Below are positions 16,801 through 24,106 of a DNA stretch of 34,239 bases, one piece after another. Numbering within the stretch: position 1 is the first letter of the stretch; every line of letters starts with the position of its first letter. The notes beneath the pieces are model-generated. The model was not told where the DNA came from and searched no databases. It was given only the letters and a program-made list of their open reading frames with translations. Source of the DNA: Kiritimatiellia bacterium (GTDB lineage: Bacteria; Verrucomicrobiota; Kiritimatiellia; JAFGHX01). Location: assembly GCA_016929905.1 (NCBI GenBank), contig JAFGHX010000203.1, positions 1 through 34,239 of the forward strand. Direction: 5' to 3'. Made by a program: the position numbers and the translations under genes.

Positions 16801-18750
16801 ATGCTCAAGGCGAGCCGGCCCGCCGCGACCGTGCCGCAGGTGGCGTTCGTTGCAGGCGCGTCGAGCGGAGGCGAAGCGGCCGGTCCCGCGCTCATCGGCG
16901 TCGCGCTCAGCACGAGTTCCACAGCCGCCGTGACCGTCGCCTACGCCGTCACCGGCGGCTCCGCCGCCGGTAACGGCGCCGATTACACGCTCGAGGCGGG
17001 TTCGCTCACCTTCGAGCCCGGCCAGACGAGCAAGAGCCTCAGCCTCACCATTCACGACGACGCCGCGGAGGAGGACAACGAAACCGTCGAGCTCGCGCTG
17101 AGCAGCCCCGTCAATGCCACGCTGGGCGCGCCGGCGGTACACACCTATACGATTGCCGACGACGATACCGTCCTGGTCTTCACCGCCTACAACGACCTCG
17201 CCTGGACAAACAATCAGGCGGCGGCCAACACCACGCACTACATGCCTGTCGACGGAGACGGTAATCCGTTCGACGCCGGCGGCGAATTGGTCGACCATGC
17301 CGACGGCAGCGGGGCAGGCGCCTGCGTCGCCATCTCCGTGGCGGGCGTCCCGCACATGCGCGAAACGCGGGGCGAGCCGCCCGCCGCCGACACCGATGCC
17401 TACGGCGTGTTCTACGCCGGCGGCGTGTTCGCCGTCGATCTCACGGGCGACATCCGGCTGCGGGCCGCCGGCGACACCATCGTGCTGGCCTTCACCAACC
17501 TCGACAGCACGCTGCGCTACGAGTTCGCGCTGTACGGCGACTACTACGAGATCGATCGGGTCGGCAACACGCGCGTCGAAATCGCCGACGCCGACAGCTA
17601 TCGCAACACCAGTTCCATGGATGCGACCGGCGGCGATTCGATCGTGAGCTTCGGCTCGCTCAACCACGTGAGCGGATATGTGGCCAGGTTCTCCGACGTG
17701 GTGCCCGGCGCGGACGGTGACTTCACCGTCACGATTGCCTCCACGGACAACGGCGCCGTCGGCTACGACGGCTACGTGAACGGGTTCCGGCTGCAGGCTT
17801 GTCAGCCGCCCCTCACCGTCAAGATCGCCAAAGGCTCCGTCTGGCGGTACGCGGTGGGCTCCGCCGAAGCCTCCAGCCCCGTCGCCGCTTGGCGGTATGC
17901 GGATTTCGACGATTCCGGCTGGGGCGCCGCGGTCGCACCCGTCGGATACGGCGATCCGCAGATCGCCACCACCGTCGACATACGGTACACCTATTCCTGC
18001 CTGTACCTGCGCAAGACGTTCCTGCTAGCCAGCGCGCCGCTCGTGCGCGAACTGCGGCTGTGGACGAGCTACGACGACGGGTTCATCCTCTGGCTGAACG
18101 GGGAGGAGATCAAGCGGCTCAACGCGCCGGGTAGCCCGGGTGAGTGGATGCCCTTCAATACGTTCGCGCCGCTGGGCGATAACGCGGCATGGCAACAGAG
18201 TCTCAGCGCCGGCAGCTTGCCCGCCCTGCGCACCGGTACGAACGTCGCCGCGCTCCAGCTCTTCAACATGAGCCTCGACAGCAGCGATCTCGTCGTTGAC
18301 CTCGAACTGGCCGCCATCGAAGGCTCCGCTCTCGCGACGGAGGACGACACCGACCGCGACGGCATGCCCGACGATTGGGAGGTGTCAACCTTCGGCAGCA
18401 CCAATCAGACGACCGAAGCCGACCCCGATGGCGACGGCCTTTCCAATATGGCCGAATTCGTGGGCGGCACCAGCCCCACCAGCAGCGACAGCCGCTTCAC
18501 CGTGGATATGAGCTGGTCCAACGGGAACCTGATCGTGCAGTTCCCGACGATCCAGGCGGCCGGCACGGGCTACGACGGGCTTAGCCGCTATTACGCGCTC
18601 GAATACCGGACCGGCGGGCTGGACGGCGCCGGCGTGTGGCAGAGCGTCACCAACCTCAACCGCATCACCGGCGACGGCCTGCCCGCCCGGCACCAGGAGC
18701 CCGGCGCGGCCGAAGCCGGCTACTACCGCGCACGCGTGTGGATGGAGTAG
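10900..18750 (+). CDS. Giant exported CotH-kinase / lamin-tail-domain protein with Calx-beta modules (second paralogue, 2616 aa)
   Basis: I chose the ATG at 10900 because GGAGG lies 4 nt upstream and a signal peptide follows (cleavage after AFA near 28). The frame is open further upstream only through repeat DNA. Order: beta-sandwich (29-195), chitobiase-like (~202-290), CotH kinase (~300-740; DGNGDWPGNNWY with D574, WDAEKTW with D598), chitobiase-like (755-845), three lamin-tail domains (846-1325), sandwich (1323-1490), two chitobiase-like modules (1499-1662), Calx-beta (1664-1773), AYNDLAW domain (1775-1972), Calx-beta (1977-2089), AYNDLAW domain (2091-2300), third sandwich (2304-2475), DxDxDG segment (2481-2529) and the C-terminal module ending YYRARVWME. 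The first ~1490 residues parallel the preceding gene domain for domain, so duplication is evident. Surface location and kinase activity are inferred. Confidence 0.87.
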   Translation: MRNRGSRLFFAMLAVLGLGGGLCRDAFAEVLVSRATTWRYRKGTAEASEPRDDWRLIDFDDSAWPKGPLPIGFGEAVLNTTLPDMQNSYSSIFVRKTFTVSSLDSETRLRASVLYDDGFVIWINGEQVADRNEPDGQPLYNSFARVSREDATYEANELADPEEYLDVGENVIAVQVFNYNIDGTDCKLDVELSTFKRCADTRFSADRGFYDTDFWVTISTTTPGATIRYTTNGSPPTDTTGSTGGTNTVVHITTTTCLRAAAFKSGAGYEPSDVDTQSYLFLGDVLTQTRPAGYPTTWGGAVSSVQADYAMDPSIVARYGSTTWLDAFKSIPSLSVVMDVTDLFGTYPKGIYAETSEDTNLARAASAELIYPPGYGDYSGFQSACGVRTHSHANVKRALRLVFESEFGPRKLDYPFFEDDPIHADTAVERFDQIVLRCNLNDAWTGSTTMDPATYTFTRDQWARDALIDMTGYGSHGIWVHLYLNGMYWGLYNPAERPDHRFTAEYFGGESEHWFACNHGYEQGEEPTNGDPTRFNYMRSVASASTDINVMREYLDTAEFADYLILAWYDGNGDWPGNNWYAGMPLTPPGPAKFFTWDAEKTWYNYPGQYVNEGGWVQPPFVSSTSGNWLPRIFRHAWQNQEFRTEFADRIYRHCYNDGALTDANALDRWRTLSNRVYEAVICESARWGDIKDGDTAKTGYVQEGDGTYPVYTREDHWLPAIRRIHNIMDGNVARFVGACRNTVLAHSAYRVYPSLDPPAFHQHGGAIASGFRLTMSSLHIASSGTIYYTVDGTDPRRPGGSRSGSASAYGGPILMSRTTHVRARLYKTNSSWSAVHAATFNFTAHYSKLCFTELLYNPLGGGAFEFVEIKNTGTSTRGLSDMQVTGIGYTFPPGVELGPEEFAVLVADEAVFTSRYPNVKSSVAFFGQYGGRLDNGGERVALKDCEGRTVTAVRYNDKDPWPAEADGDGYSLVVVDVNGNPADPANWRASNLIGGSPGYDDGEPYRVVVNEALTHTDLPETDAIELYNAGSAGVSIGGWFLSDSPDNYRKYPIPGGTTIAAGGYVVFDENDFNTDTNDPACFALDSHGDEVYLTQWDANDNLLYLAEARFGGAQNGEAFGRHVRTDGESDFVAQSVTNTLGGANAYPRVGPVVINEILYHPGAGADEFIELYNASDSSVKLYDSDWPTNTWVLDGAVGFAFPGGAQLGAGEYLLVVATNAAGFRAKYAIPAAVQIFGPYTGVLDNGGDSVKLWRPDTPDELGVPRILVDRVKYDDNSPWPEGADGDGPSLERIAAGLYGNDPANWSASLAAGGTPGAANSGVLLSRTASWKYHDRGMNLGTAWRAPAYDDSGWEDGNAPLGYAAEGAYPDLDTELSYGDDPDNKPITTYFRRTFLLGADPADVSSLTLRATYDDGFVAYLNGEEIQRAAMPAGTIEFTTPATSHTAADYETFGLNGHIGRLVRGVNVLAVEVHQSGPTSSDLYVDLELTYEQSTAPTVELPLIAPGDGTVFTNSVQVALSTATAGATIFYTTSGVDPTTGSTRYTAPFTLTDTATVKARAYKDAFNPSAIAVAMLTKQKETVATPTITPDGGDFYGSVQVTLSTATAGATIFYTTDGTAPTTGSARYTAAFTLTASRTVKARAFKFDYNDSAVAAAAFTDRTPTVQFDASASAGSESGTPVGLGVSLSGTSPQTVRVDYAVTGGTAGSGADYSLPAGTLTFSPGQTAGSLSVAIMDDAEAEGAETIVVTLGNPSNATLGARAIHTYTITDNDSLFTAYNDLAWTNGQTTVNITTFTVGESGQLVDFATGQGAGVNLAVQGGSPDQQYRPDRGAGPNPGTDAYDVFNGKVDCLGLLQYDVVDTALTFTGLDPTLRYEFVLFGNRDSASYADRTTVTVLSGAAGFENRSTPGAVITATAIAGDTTIIANGYNTIDGHVARFADIDPGADGTFVVTVGDSDTKYYLNAIMLKASRPAATVPQVAFVAGASSGGEAAGPALIGVALSTSSTAAVTVAYAVTGGSAAGNGADYTLEAGSLTFEPGQTSKSLSLTIHDDAAEEDNETVELALSSPVNATLGAPAVHTYTIADDDTVLVFTAYNDLAWTNNQAAANTTHYMPVDGDGNPFDAGGELVDHADGSGAGACVAISVAGVPHMRETRGEPPAADTDAYGVFYAGGVFAVDLTGDIRLRAAGDTIVLAFTNLDSTLRYEFALYGDYYEIDRVGNTRVEIADADSYRNTSSMDATGGDSIVSFGSLNHVSGYVARFSDVVPGADGDFTVTIASTDNGAVGYDGYVNGFRLQACQPPLTVKIAKGSVWRYAVGSAEASSPVAAWRYADFDDSGWGAAVAPVGYGDPQIATTVDIRYTYSCLYLRKTFLLASAPLVRELRLWTSYDDGFILWLNGEEIKRLNAPGSPGEWMPFNTFAPLGDNAAWQQSLSAGSLPALRTGTNVAALQLFNMSLDSSDLVVDLELAAIEGSALATEDDTDRDGMPDDWEVSTFGSTNQTTEADPDGDGLSNMAEFVGGTSPTSSDSRFTVDMSWSNGNLIVQFPTIQAAGTGYDGLSRYYALEYRTGGLDGAGVWQSVTNLNRITGDGLPARHQEPGAAEAGYYRARVWME

Positions 18751-18762
18751 GGGCGGGGAAAG

Positions 18763-18853
18763 ACACGGACCGGACACGGACTGACACGGACTGGACACGG
18801 ACTGACACGGACTGACACGGACCGCACACGGACTGACACGGACTCACACGGAC
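18763..18853. repeat. Phased array of nine ACACGGAC words
   Basis: ACACGGAC starts at 18763, 18774, 18784, 18795, 18805, 18815, 18826, 18836 and 18846. The spacing alternates between 10 and 11 bp with a mean near 10.4 bp, close to one DNA helical turn. The array begins 12 bp after the stop codon of the second CotH gene. Its last 18 bp recur at 19112-19129 and, inverted, at 19172-19189. Confidence 0.92.
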
Positions 18854-18911
18854 GTGTAGGGACCAGCGGTCTCAGTCCGCGTTCCCTCTGGGGCCTCTCC
18901 GCCGGTTCGGA

Positions 18912-19088
18912 TCAGTTGCCCGTTTGGCTCCGCCGCTCAGTTCGGCGCCGATACAGCCGCTCGGTGAACCCGCCCTCTTCCTCGAATGCCTTGGCTTGGG
19001 CCTTGAGCTGGCGGTCAACGAGATAGATGCAGAGATTCAACAGCGAGAGCGCGCCGTTGGCGGCAATCCTGGCCTGGAGCGCCTCCAG
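18912..19088 (-). pseudogene. C-terminal fragment of a four-helix-bundle protein ('suffix' domain remnant)
   Basis: The minus strand encodes about 59 residues, LEALQARIAANGALSLLNLC followed by IYLVDRQLKAQAKAFEEEGG and a basic FTERLYRRRTERR tail, ending in TGA. This resembles the C-terminal suffix domain found on 23S-rRNA-intervening-sequence/S23-type four-helix-bundle proteins (the TIGRFAM 'four helix bundle suffix' family, from memory). The N-terminal bundle that should precede it is missing. Upstream of residue L the frame runs into ACACGGAC repeats and reads as low-complexity protein, so the gene is decayed or was truncated by repeat growth. ACACGGAC arrays flank the fragment on both sides. 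Confidence 0.6.
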
Positions 19089-19090
19089 AG

Positions 19091-19189
19091 ACACGGACGG
19101 ACACGGACTGGACACGGACTCACACGGACCTGCACGGACATGCCCGGGCGGAACATTCCTCGTCTGTGTCTGTCCGTGTGAGTCCGTGT
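19091..19189. repeat. Second ACACGGAC array with inverted copies forming a hairpin
   Basis: Forward ACACGGAC starts at 19091, 19101, 19112 and 19122, with a variant GCACGGAC at 19132. GTCCGTGT, the inverse, occurs at 19172 and 19182. ACACGGACTCACACGGAC (19112-19129) is exactly complementary to 19172-19189, an 18-bp stem around a 42-nt loop. The following stretch 19190-19487 holds an A-tract near 19313-19325 and the ACAAGATATAGTGGTG motif; I see no gene in it. Confidence 0.88.
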
Positions 19190-19487
19190 TCTGCATGCTG
19201 TGTGGTCTCCTGTTTGTGCGCTTGCACTCGCATTCTTTGGGTTTACCTCGGTTCTTGTACCGACTCACAGCATTATGGGCCCGACAATCGTGATGTCAAC
19301 GCTCCCAAAAATCCCCAAAAAAAAAGCGCAACCCACTTTGAAAAGTCTCTGTACCGCCGCCTCCCTTCTTATGGAGGATGGGGGGGAGCACACCTTCCCC
19401 AACTCACCCTCGCTTTACACAAGATATAGTGGTGTTCAGGCTCGTTGGACACGCGCGTTTCACGGTAAGTCAAGAGGAGAGACGAAG

Positions 19488-22400
19488 ATGAGAAGACGTT
19501 ATTGCCGCGGTTTGCCCGTCGTATTGTTCCTGCTCACGCTCCTGGTTGGTGTTCTGCCCGTTCTGGCCGCCACAGTGGCGACCCCTACATTTAGCGTTAA
19601 GCACGGTTTCTACAGTGCCGCGTTTTCGGTGAAGATCTCATCGGCAACGGCCGGAGCGACGATCCGCTACACCACGAACGGGAGCCCCCCGACGGCGTCG
19701 TACGGGACGGTTCTGGCGAACGGGGGGACGGTTTCGGTCGGCAAGACGACGGTTCTGCGCGCGATCGCGCTGGCAGGCGGCTACACGGCCTCGACGACGT
19801 TCACACAGACGTACATCTTTCCGAACGATGTGGTGCAGCAGTCGCAATCGCCCGCCGGGTTCCCCAGCTACTGGGGCACGGGCACGCTGCAGACGAAGGG
19901 CGACTACGAGATGGACCCGTACATCGTGAACCACTCGGCCTACAGCGCGAAGATCCGGGGCGCGCTGCAATCGATTCCGACGTTGTCGATCGCGATCGAC
20001 AACAACAAGCTGTTCGGCGGCAACAACATCTACTGCAACGACGTGTACGGCTACAACGACAGCCAGGAAGAAGCGTGCTCGGCGGAGTTGATCTATCCGT
20101 CGAGTTTTCCGTCCGGCTTCAAGGGCTTTCAGATCAACTGCGGGCTTCGCAGCCACAGCCACAACCTGATCAAGCGCGGGTTCCGGTTGAAGTTCAAATC
20201 GAGCTTTGGCCCTTCGGTTTTGAACTACCCGATCTTCGAGAGCGCGGTTCAGCACGCGGGCTCCGCGAAAACGGGCGGATTCGACCGGATCATCGTGCGC
20301 GCGGGCGCCAACGACACGTGGACGGGCCCCACGACGATGGATCCGGCGACCTACACCTACATTCGCGACGAATGGGCGCGCGCCTCCATGATCAGCATGA
20401 CCGGGTTCGGCTCGCACGGGATGTTCGCGCATCTCTACATCAACGGCCTGTACTGGGGCCTGTACAACGCCTGCGAGCGGCCCGACAGTTCGTTCACCTC
20501 CGCCTATCAAGGCGGGGCGCCGGGCGACTGGTTTGCGGTGCATCATGCGGGCGACATCAGCGGCAACGACGATCGGTACGACTACCTGCACGCGAACGCG
20601 GGCACGTGGAGCAAGGTGAAGAGCTACATCGATGCCGAGGAGTTCAGCGACTATCTGGTCCTGGCCTGGTATGACGGCAACGGCGACTGGCCCAACGGGA
20701 ATTGGTACGCGGCCAACCGCAACAACCCGGCCGGTCCGGTGCAATACATCACATGGGATGCGGAGAAAACGTGGTACAACTTCACGAAGCAGAACGTGAA
20801 CGAGGGTGGCTGGGTGAACCAGGCGTTCATCAAGACGACGACGATCCCCTCCGCCAAGCTCTGGCAGAACCTGTGGCTGAGCGCCGATTTCAGGATGATC
20901 TTCGCGGACCGCATCTACAAGCACTGCTACAACGGCGGCGCGCTGACCGACGCCAACTCCCGTTCGCGCTGGATGGCGCTGGCCAACTACGTCGAGGACG
21001 CCGTGATCTGCGAATCGGCGCGCTGGGGCGATGTGAAGGACAGCACGGCCGCCGGATCCGACCAGAACGGCAACTACGTGCGGGATGCGGACGGCACGTA
21101 CCCGATCTACCAGCGGGACAAACACTGGAAACCGGCCCGCGACCGCATCTACAACATGATGAGCGGCAACGTGAACCAGTTCGTCGGCGCCTGCCGCAGC
21201 AAGTCGTGGAACGGCTACCCGATCTACCCCAGCATCGACCCGCCTACGTATCACAAGTACGGCGGGACGGTGGCGGCCGGGTTCAAGCTGACGATCAGCC
21301 GTCCGAACAGCGGCACGGTCTATTACCGCACCGACGGCGCGGACCCGCGTGCGGACGGCGGCGGTGTCAGCAGCGGTTCGGCGTCGAGCACCGCGGCGAG
21401 CTTCACCGTCACGCTCGACGCCACCTCAACGGTGAAGGCGCGGCTCAAGAACGGCGGCACCTGGAGCGCGCTGGCCGAGGCCAAGTTCACCGTGACGGGC
21501 TCAACCGTCACGACGCCGGCCGCACCGAGCAGCCTGACGGCTACGGTTTCGTCTTCGAGCAAGATCGCGCTGAGTTGGTCGGACAACAGCAACAACGAGA
21601 CGTTGTTCAAGATCGACCGCAGCACGGACGGATCCACGTGGAGCCGGGTGGCGGAGCCGGTCGCGAACACGACGGCGTACTCCGACAGCGGGCTGGCGGC
21701 GGGCACGAAGTACTACTACCGGGTGAAGGCGAGCAACACGGCGGGCGACTCGGGCTACTCGAACGTGGCGACGGCGACGACGGACGAGAATCTGCCGGCG
21801 GCGCCTTCGGGCCTGGCGGCGGCGGTGCAGTCGGCGAACGAGATCCGGCTGACGTGGACGGACAACAGCAACAACGAGACGCAGTTCAAGATTCGGCGCG
21901 GCACCGATCCGGCCGACCTCGCCACGGAGCTTTTCGTGGCCGCGAACGCGACGGCCTACTCCGACAGCGGGCTGACGGCGGATACGACCTACTACTACAA
22001 GATCCGCGCCGAGGGCACCGCGGGCAATTCGGCCTACACGCCCGTCATCAGTGCGAAGACGAGCGTGGCGCCCCCGGCAGCCCCGAGCGGCCTGACGGCG
22101 ACCGCCGTCTCCCCAAGCAAAGTCGAGTTGAGCTGGACCGACAACAGCTCGAACGAGACGGGCTTCAAGATCGACCGGCGCAAGAGCGGGACGGACACCT
22201 GGGAACGAATCGCGACGCCGGGCGCAAACACGACGGCGCTCAGCGATTCGGGTCTGCCGGCCAGCACCACGTTCTACTACATGGTCAAGGCGTCCAATTC
22301 CGCCGGCGACTCGCCGTACTCCGGCGTGGCGGGCGCGACAACGCAAGAGGACGTGCCGCCGCCGGCGATTGCGGTGAGCACCGCGAGCGTATCGGTCAGC

Positions 22401-23990
22401 GGCGTGCAGGGCACGGACGCGGCGGACGCGACGTTCCAGGTCTGGAACAGCGGCGGGCAGACGTTGCAGTACAACGTGGTGGAGGACACGAGCAAGTTCC
22501 GTATCGCGCCGGCGACCGGTTCGTCGACAGGCAGCGCCGACAAGACGACGCACACCATCACGTTTGCGACCGCGGACCTGGCGGTCGGCACGTACGACCG
22601 CGAGTTCACGGTGCAGGACAACGGCTCGGGCGCCGCGAACGGGCCGATCACCGTCGCCGTTCAGATCACGGTGACCGAAGGCGCGCCCGCCGCGCCGAGC
22701 GGGCTGACGGCGACCGCCGTCTCCGCGACGCGCATCGACCTGAACTGGACGGACAACAGCTCCAATGAGGACGGATTCAAGATTGACCGGCGGGTCCAGG
22801 ACGAATCGACGTGGACGCGGGTTGGCTACCTGGCGGCGAACGTCACGACGCACAGCGACACGGGACTGAGCGCCGATACCGTCTATGAGTACCGTGTGAA
22901 GGCCGACGATGCCGATGGGGCGGACTCGCCGTACTCCAATATGGCCAGTGCGACCACGCCGGCGGCCGGCCCGGTTACGGTCTTCGAGGCCTACAACGAT
23001 CTCGCCTGGCAGAGCGGGCAGACGGCGGCCAATATTACCGTCCTCACGGTAGGGCAGAGCGGCAAGCTCGTGGATCATGCGAGCGGCGCGGTCACCGACG
23101 TGACGCTGTCGATCGGCGGTACCACGCCGGAGGACATGCTGCGGCCCGATCGAGGCAGGCTCAGTGACGCGGGTACCGACGCCTACGCGGTGTTCGACGG
23201 CAAGGTGGACTGCACGGGACTGCTTCAAGCCGGTCCCGAGAAGTTCGTCATGTCGCTCACGGGCCTGGATCCTGACCTGAGATACGAGTTGGTTCTCTAC
23301 GGCAACCGCGACAGTTCCACGTACACCGGGCGCATAACGGCGGCGACTTTGTCCAATGCGGATGGGTTCCTGAACACGAGCTCGTCGGGCGCGTCGTATC
23401 TGGGGCCGACCGACGCCGTTACCGAGATCGTAAACGGCTGGAACACGGTGAACGGGCACGTGGCCCGGTTCAGCGAGATTGCGCCGGGAACGGACGGGCG
23501 GATAGTGCTGGCGGTCTCTACACCGGCAGGCGGCTACTACGTGAACGCGTTGATGGTAAAGGCGTCGGCGCCCTCGGCAGCCGAAGACTCGGACGCGGAC
23601 CAGATGCCGGACGCATGGGAGCAAGCGCACTTTGCCGGTACCGCCACGCAGCCGGACGGCGATGCGGACGGCGACGGCGTCTCGAACGCCGGCGAGTTCG
23701 TGATGGGGACTGACCCGAACAGCGGCGCCGAATACTTCGGCGTCGGCGTGCGCTTGGTGAGTGGGCAGATCGTGGTCTCATTCCAGACGGTCGCGGCGGC
23801 CGGCTCAGGCTATGAGGGCTGCGAGCGGTACTACGCCCTGGAAGCGGCGTCGGCCGATGAGCCCCAGGCCTGGCGGCCGGTCCCGTCCTGCGAGCGGATT
23901 CTCGGCGCCGGCCAGATGGTCAGCTATACGGTGCCCCCGACCGCCGGCGGCACGCTGCTCTATCGCGCCAAGGTCTGGCTGGAGGATTGA
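19488..23990 (+). CDS. Exported CotH-kinase protein with fibronectin III modules (third paralogue, 1500 aa)
   Basis: The ATG at 19488 follows AGGAGA by 7 nt and begins a signal peptide (MRRRYCRG then a hydrophobic run, cleavage after VLA near 27). Order: chitobiase-like module (31-110), CotH kinase (~118-580; LYINGLYWGLYNACERPD, DGNGDWPNGNWY with D400, WDAEKTW with D424), chitobiase-like (583-671), three fibronectin III domains (676-955, each with the DNS(N/S)NET signature), an Ig-like domain (959-1062) close to that of the first paralogue, a fourth fibronectin III (1065-1160), the AYNDLAW domain (1163-1361), a calcium-binding segment (1365-1412) and the C-terminal module ending YRAKVWLED. 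It lacks the N-terminal sandwich and all lamin-tail domains. The stop codon lies inside a heptamer repeat. Surface binding plus phosphorylation is inferred. Confidence 0.88.
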   Translation: MRRRYCRGLPVVLFLLTLLVGVLPVLAATVATPTFSVKHGFYSAAFSVKISSATAGATIRYTTNGSPPTASYGTVLANGGTVSVGKTTVLRAIALAGGYTASTTFTQTYIFPNDVVQQSQSPAGFPSYWGTGTLQTKGDYEMDPYIVNHSAYSAKIRGALQSIPTLSIAIDNNKLFGGNNIYCNDVYGYNDSQEEACSAELIYPSSFPSGFKGFQINCGLRSHSHNLIKRGFRLKFKSSFGPSVLNYPIFESAVQHAGSAKTGGFDRIIVRAGANDTWTGPTTMDPATYTYIRDEWARASMISMTGFGSHGMFAHLYINGLYWGLYNACERPDSSFTSAYQGGAPGDWFAVHHAGDISGNDDRYDYLHANAGTWSKVKSYIDAEEFSDYLVLAWYDGNGDWPNGNWYAANRNNPAGPVQYITWDAEKTWYNFTKQNVNEGGWVNQAFIKTTTIPSAKLWQNLWLSADFRMIFADRIYKHCYNGGALTDANSRSRWMALANYVEDAVICESARWGDVKDSTAAGSDQNGNYVRDADGTYPIYQRDKHWKPARDRIYNMMSGNVNQFVGACRSKSWNGYPIYPSIDPPTYHKYGGTVAAGFKLTISRPNSGTVYYRTDGADPRADGGGVSSGSASSTAASFTVTLDATSTVKARLKNGGTWSALAEAKFTVTGSTVTTPAAPSSLTATVSSSSKIALSWSDNSNNETLFKIDRSTDGSTWSRVAEPVANTTAYSDSGLAAGTKYYYRVKASNTAGDSGYSNVATATTDENLPAAPSGLAAAVQSANEIRLTWTDNSNNETQFKIRRGTDPADLATELFVAANATAYSDSGLTADTTYYYKIRAEGTAGNSAYTPVISAKTSVAPPAAPSGLTATAVSPSKVELSWTDNSSNETGFKIDRRKSGTDTWERIATPGANTTALSDSGLPASTTFYYMVKASNSAGDSPYSGVAGATTQEDVPPPAIAVSTASVSVSGVQGTDAADATFQVWNSGGQTLQYNVVEDTSKFRIAPATGSSTGSADKTTHTITFATADLAVGTYDREFTVQDNGSGAANGPITVAVQITVTEGAPAAPSGLTATAVSATRIDLNWTDNSSNEDGFKIDRRVQDESTWTRVGYLAANVTTHSDTGLSADTVYEYRVKADDADGADSPYSNMASATTPAAGPVTVFEAYNDLAWQSGQTAANITVLTVGQSGKLVDHASGAVTDVTLSIGGTTPEDMLRPDRGRLSDAGTDAYAVFDGKVDCTGLLQAGPEKFVMSLTGLDPDLRYELVLYGNRDSSTYTGRITAATLSNADGFLNTSSSGASYLGPTDAVTEIVNGWNTVNGHVARFSEIAPGTDGRIVLAVSTPAGGYYVNALMVKASAPSAAEDSDADQMPDAWEQAHFAGTATQPDGDADGDGVSNAGEFVMGTDPNSGAEYFGVGVRLVSGQIVVSFQTVAAAGSGYEGCERYYALEAASADEPQAWRPVPSCERILGAGQMVSYTVPPTAGGTLLYRAKVWLED

Positions 23991-24027
23991 CAATTGACGA
24001 TCAACGATCAACGATCAACGATTGATC
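23986..24027. repeat. Heptamer tandem repeat overlapping the stop codon of the third CotH gene
   Basis: Units are ATTGACA, ATTGACG, ATCAACG x3 and ATTGATC. The TGA stop codon (23988-23990) is part of the first unit. The units are partly self-complementary (ATTGA versus TCAAT), unlike the heptamers elsewhere in the window. Confidence 0.87.
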
Positions 24028-24062
24028 TCGTCGAAACGGATCGGCTTCCGTACTTTTCCCCG

Positions 24063-24092
24063 TTGCATTGCCCCACCTGATTGTGTGACAAT
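24063..24092 (+). promoter_or_regulatory. Possible promoter of the TSUP permease gene
   Basis: TTGCAT (24063-24068), an 18-bp spacer and GACAAT (24087-24092) make a weak sigma-70-like pair. The start would fall near 24100, leaving about 7 nt before the ATG at 24107, which has no Shine-Dalgarno. A leaderless or nearly leaderless message is implied if the site is real. Confidence 0.3.
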
Positions 24093-24106
24093 TCCAGCTT
24101 CACGTC

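Noticed and set aside
18763..19189. CRISPR array
   Set aside because: Units are 8-11 bp with almost no spacer and no cas genes; they are simple tandem repeats.
18763..19189. Integron-like cassette (gene fragment flanked by repeats)
   Set aside because: The flanking repeats are simple words, not attC-like imperfect palindromes with conserved core sites, and no integrase is present.
19200..19487. Upstream extension of the third CotH gene by 96 codons
   Set aside because: No ribosome-binding site, atypical composition, and a clean signal peptide starts at 19488 after AGGAGA.
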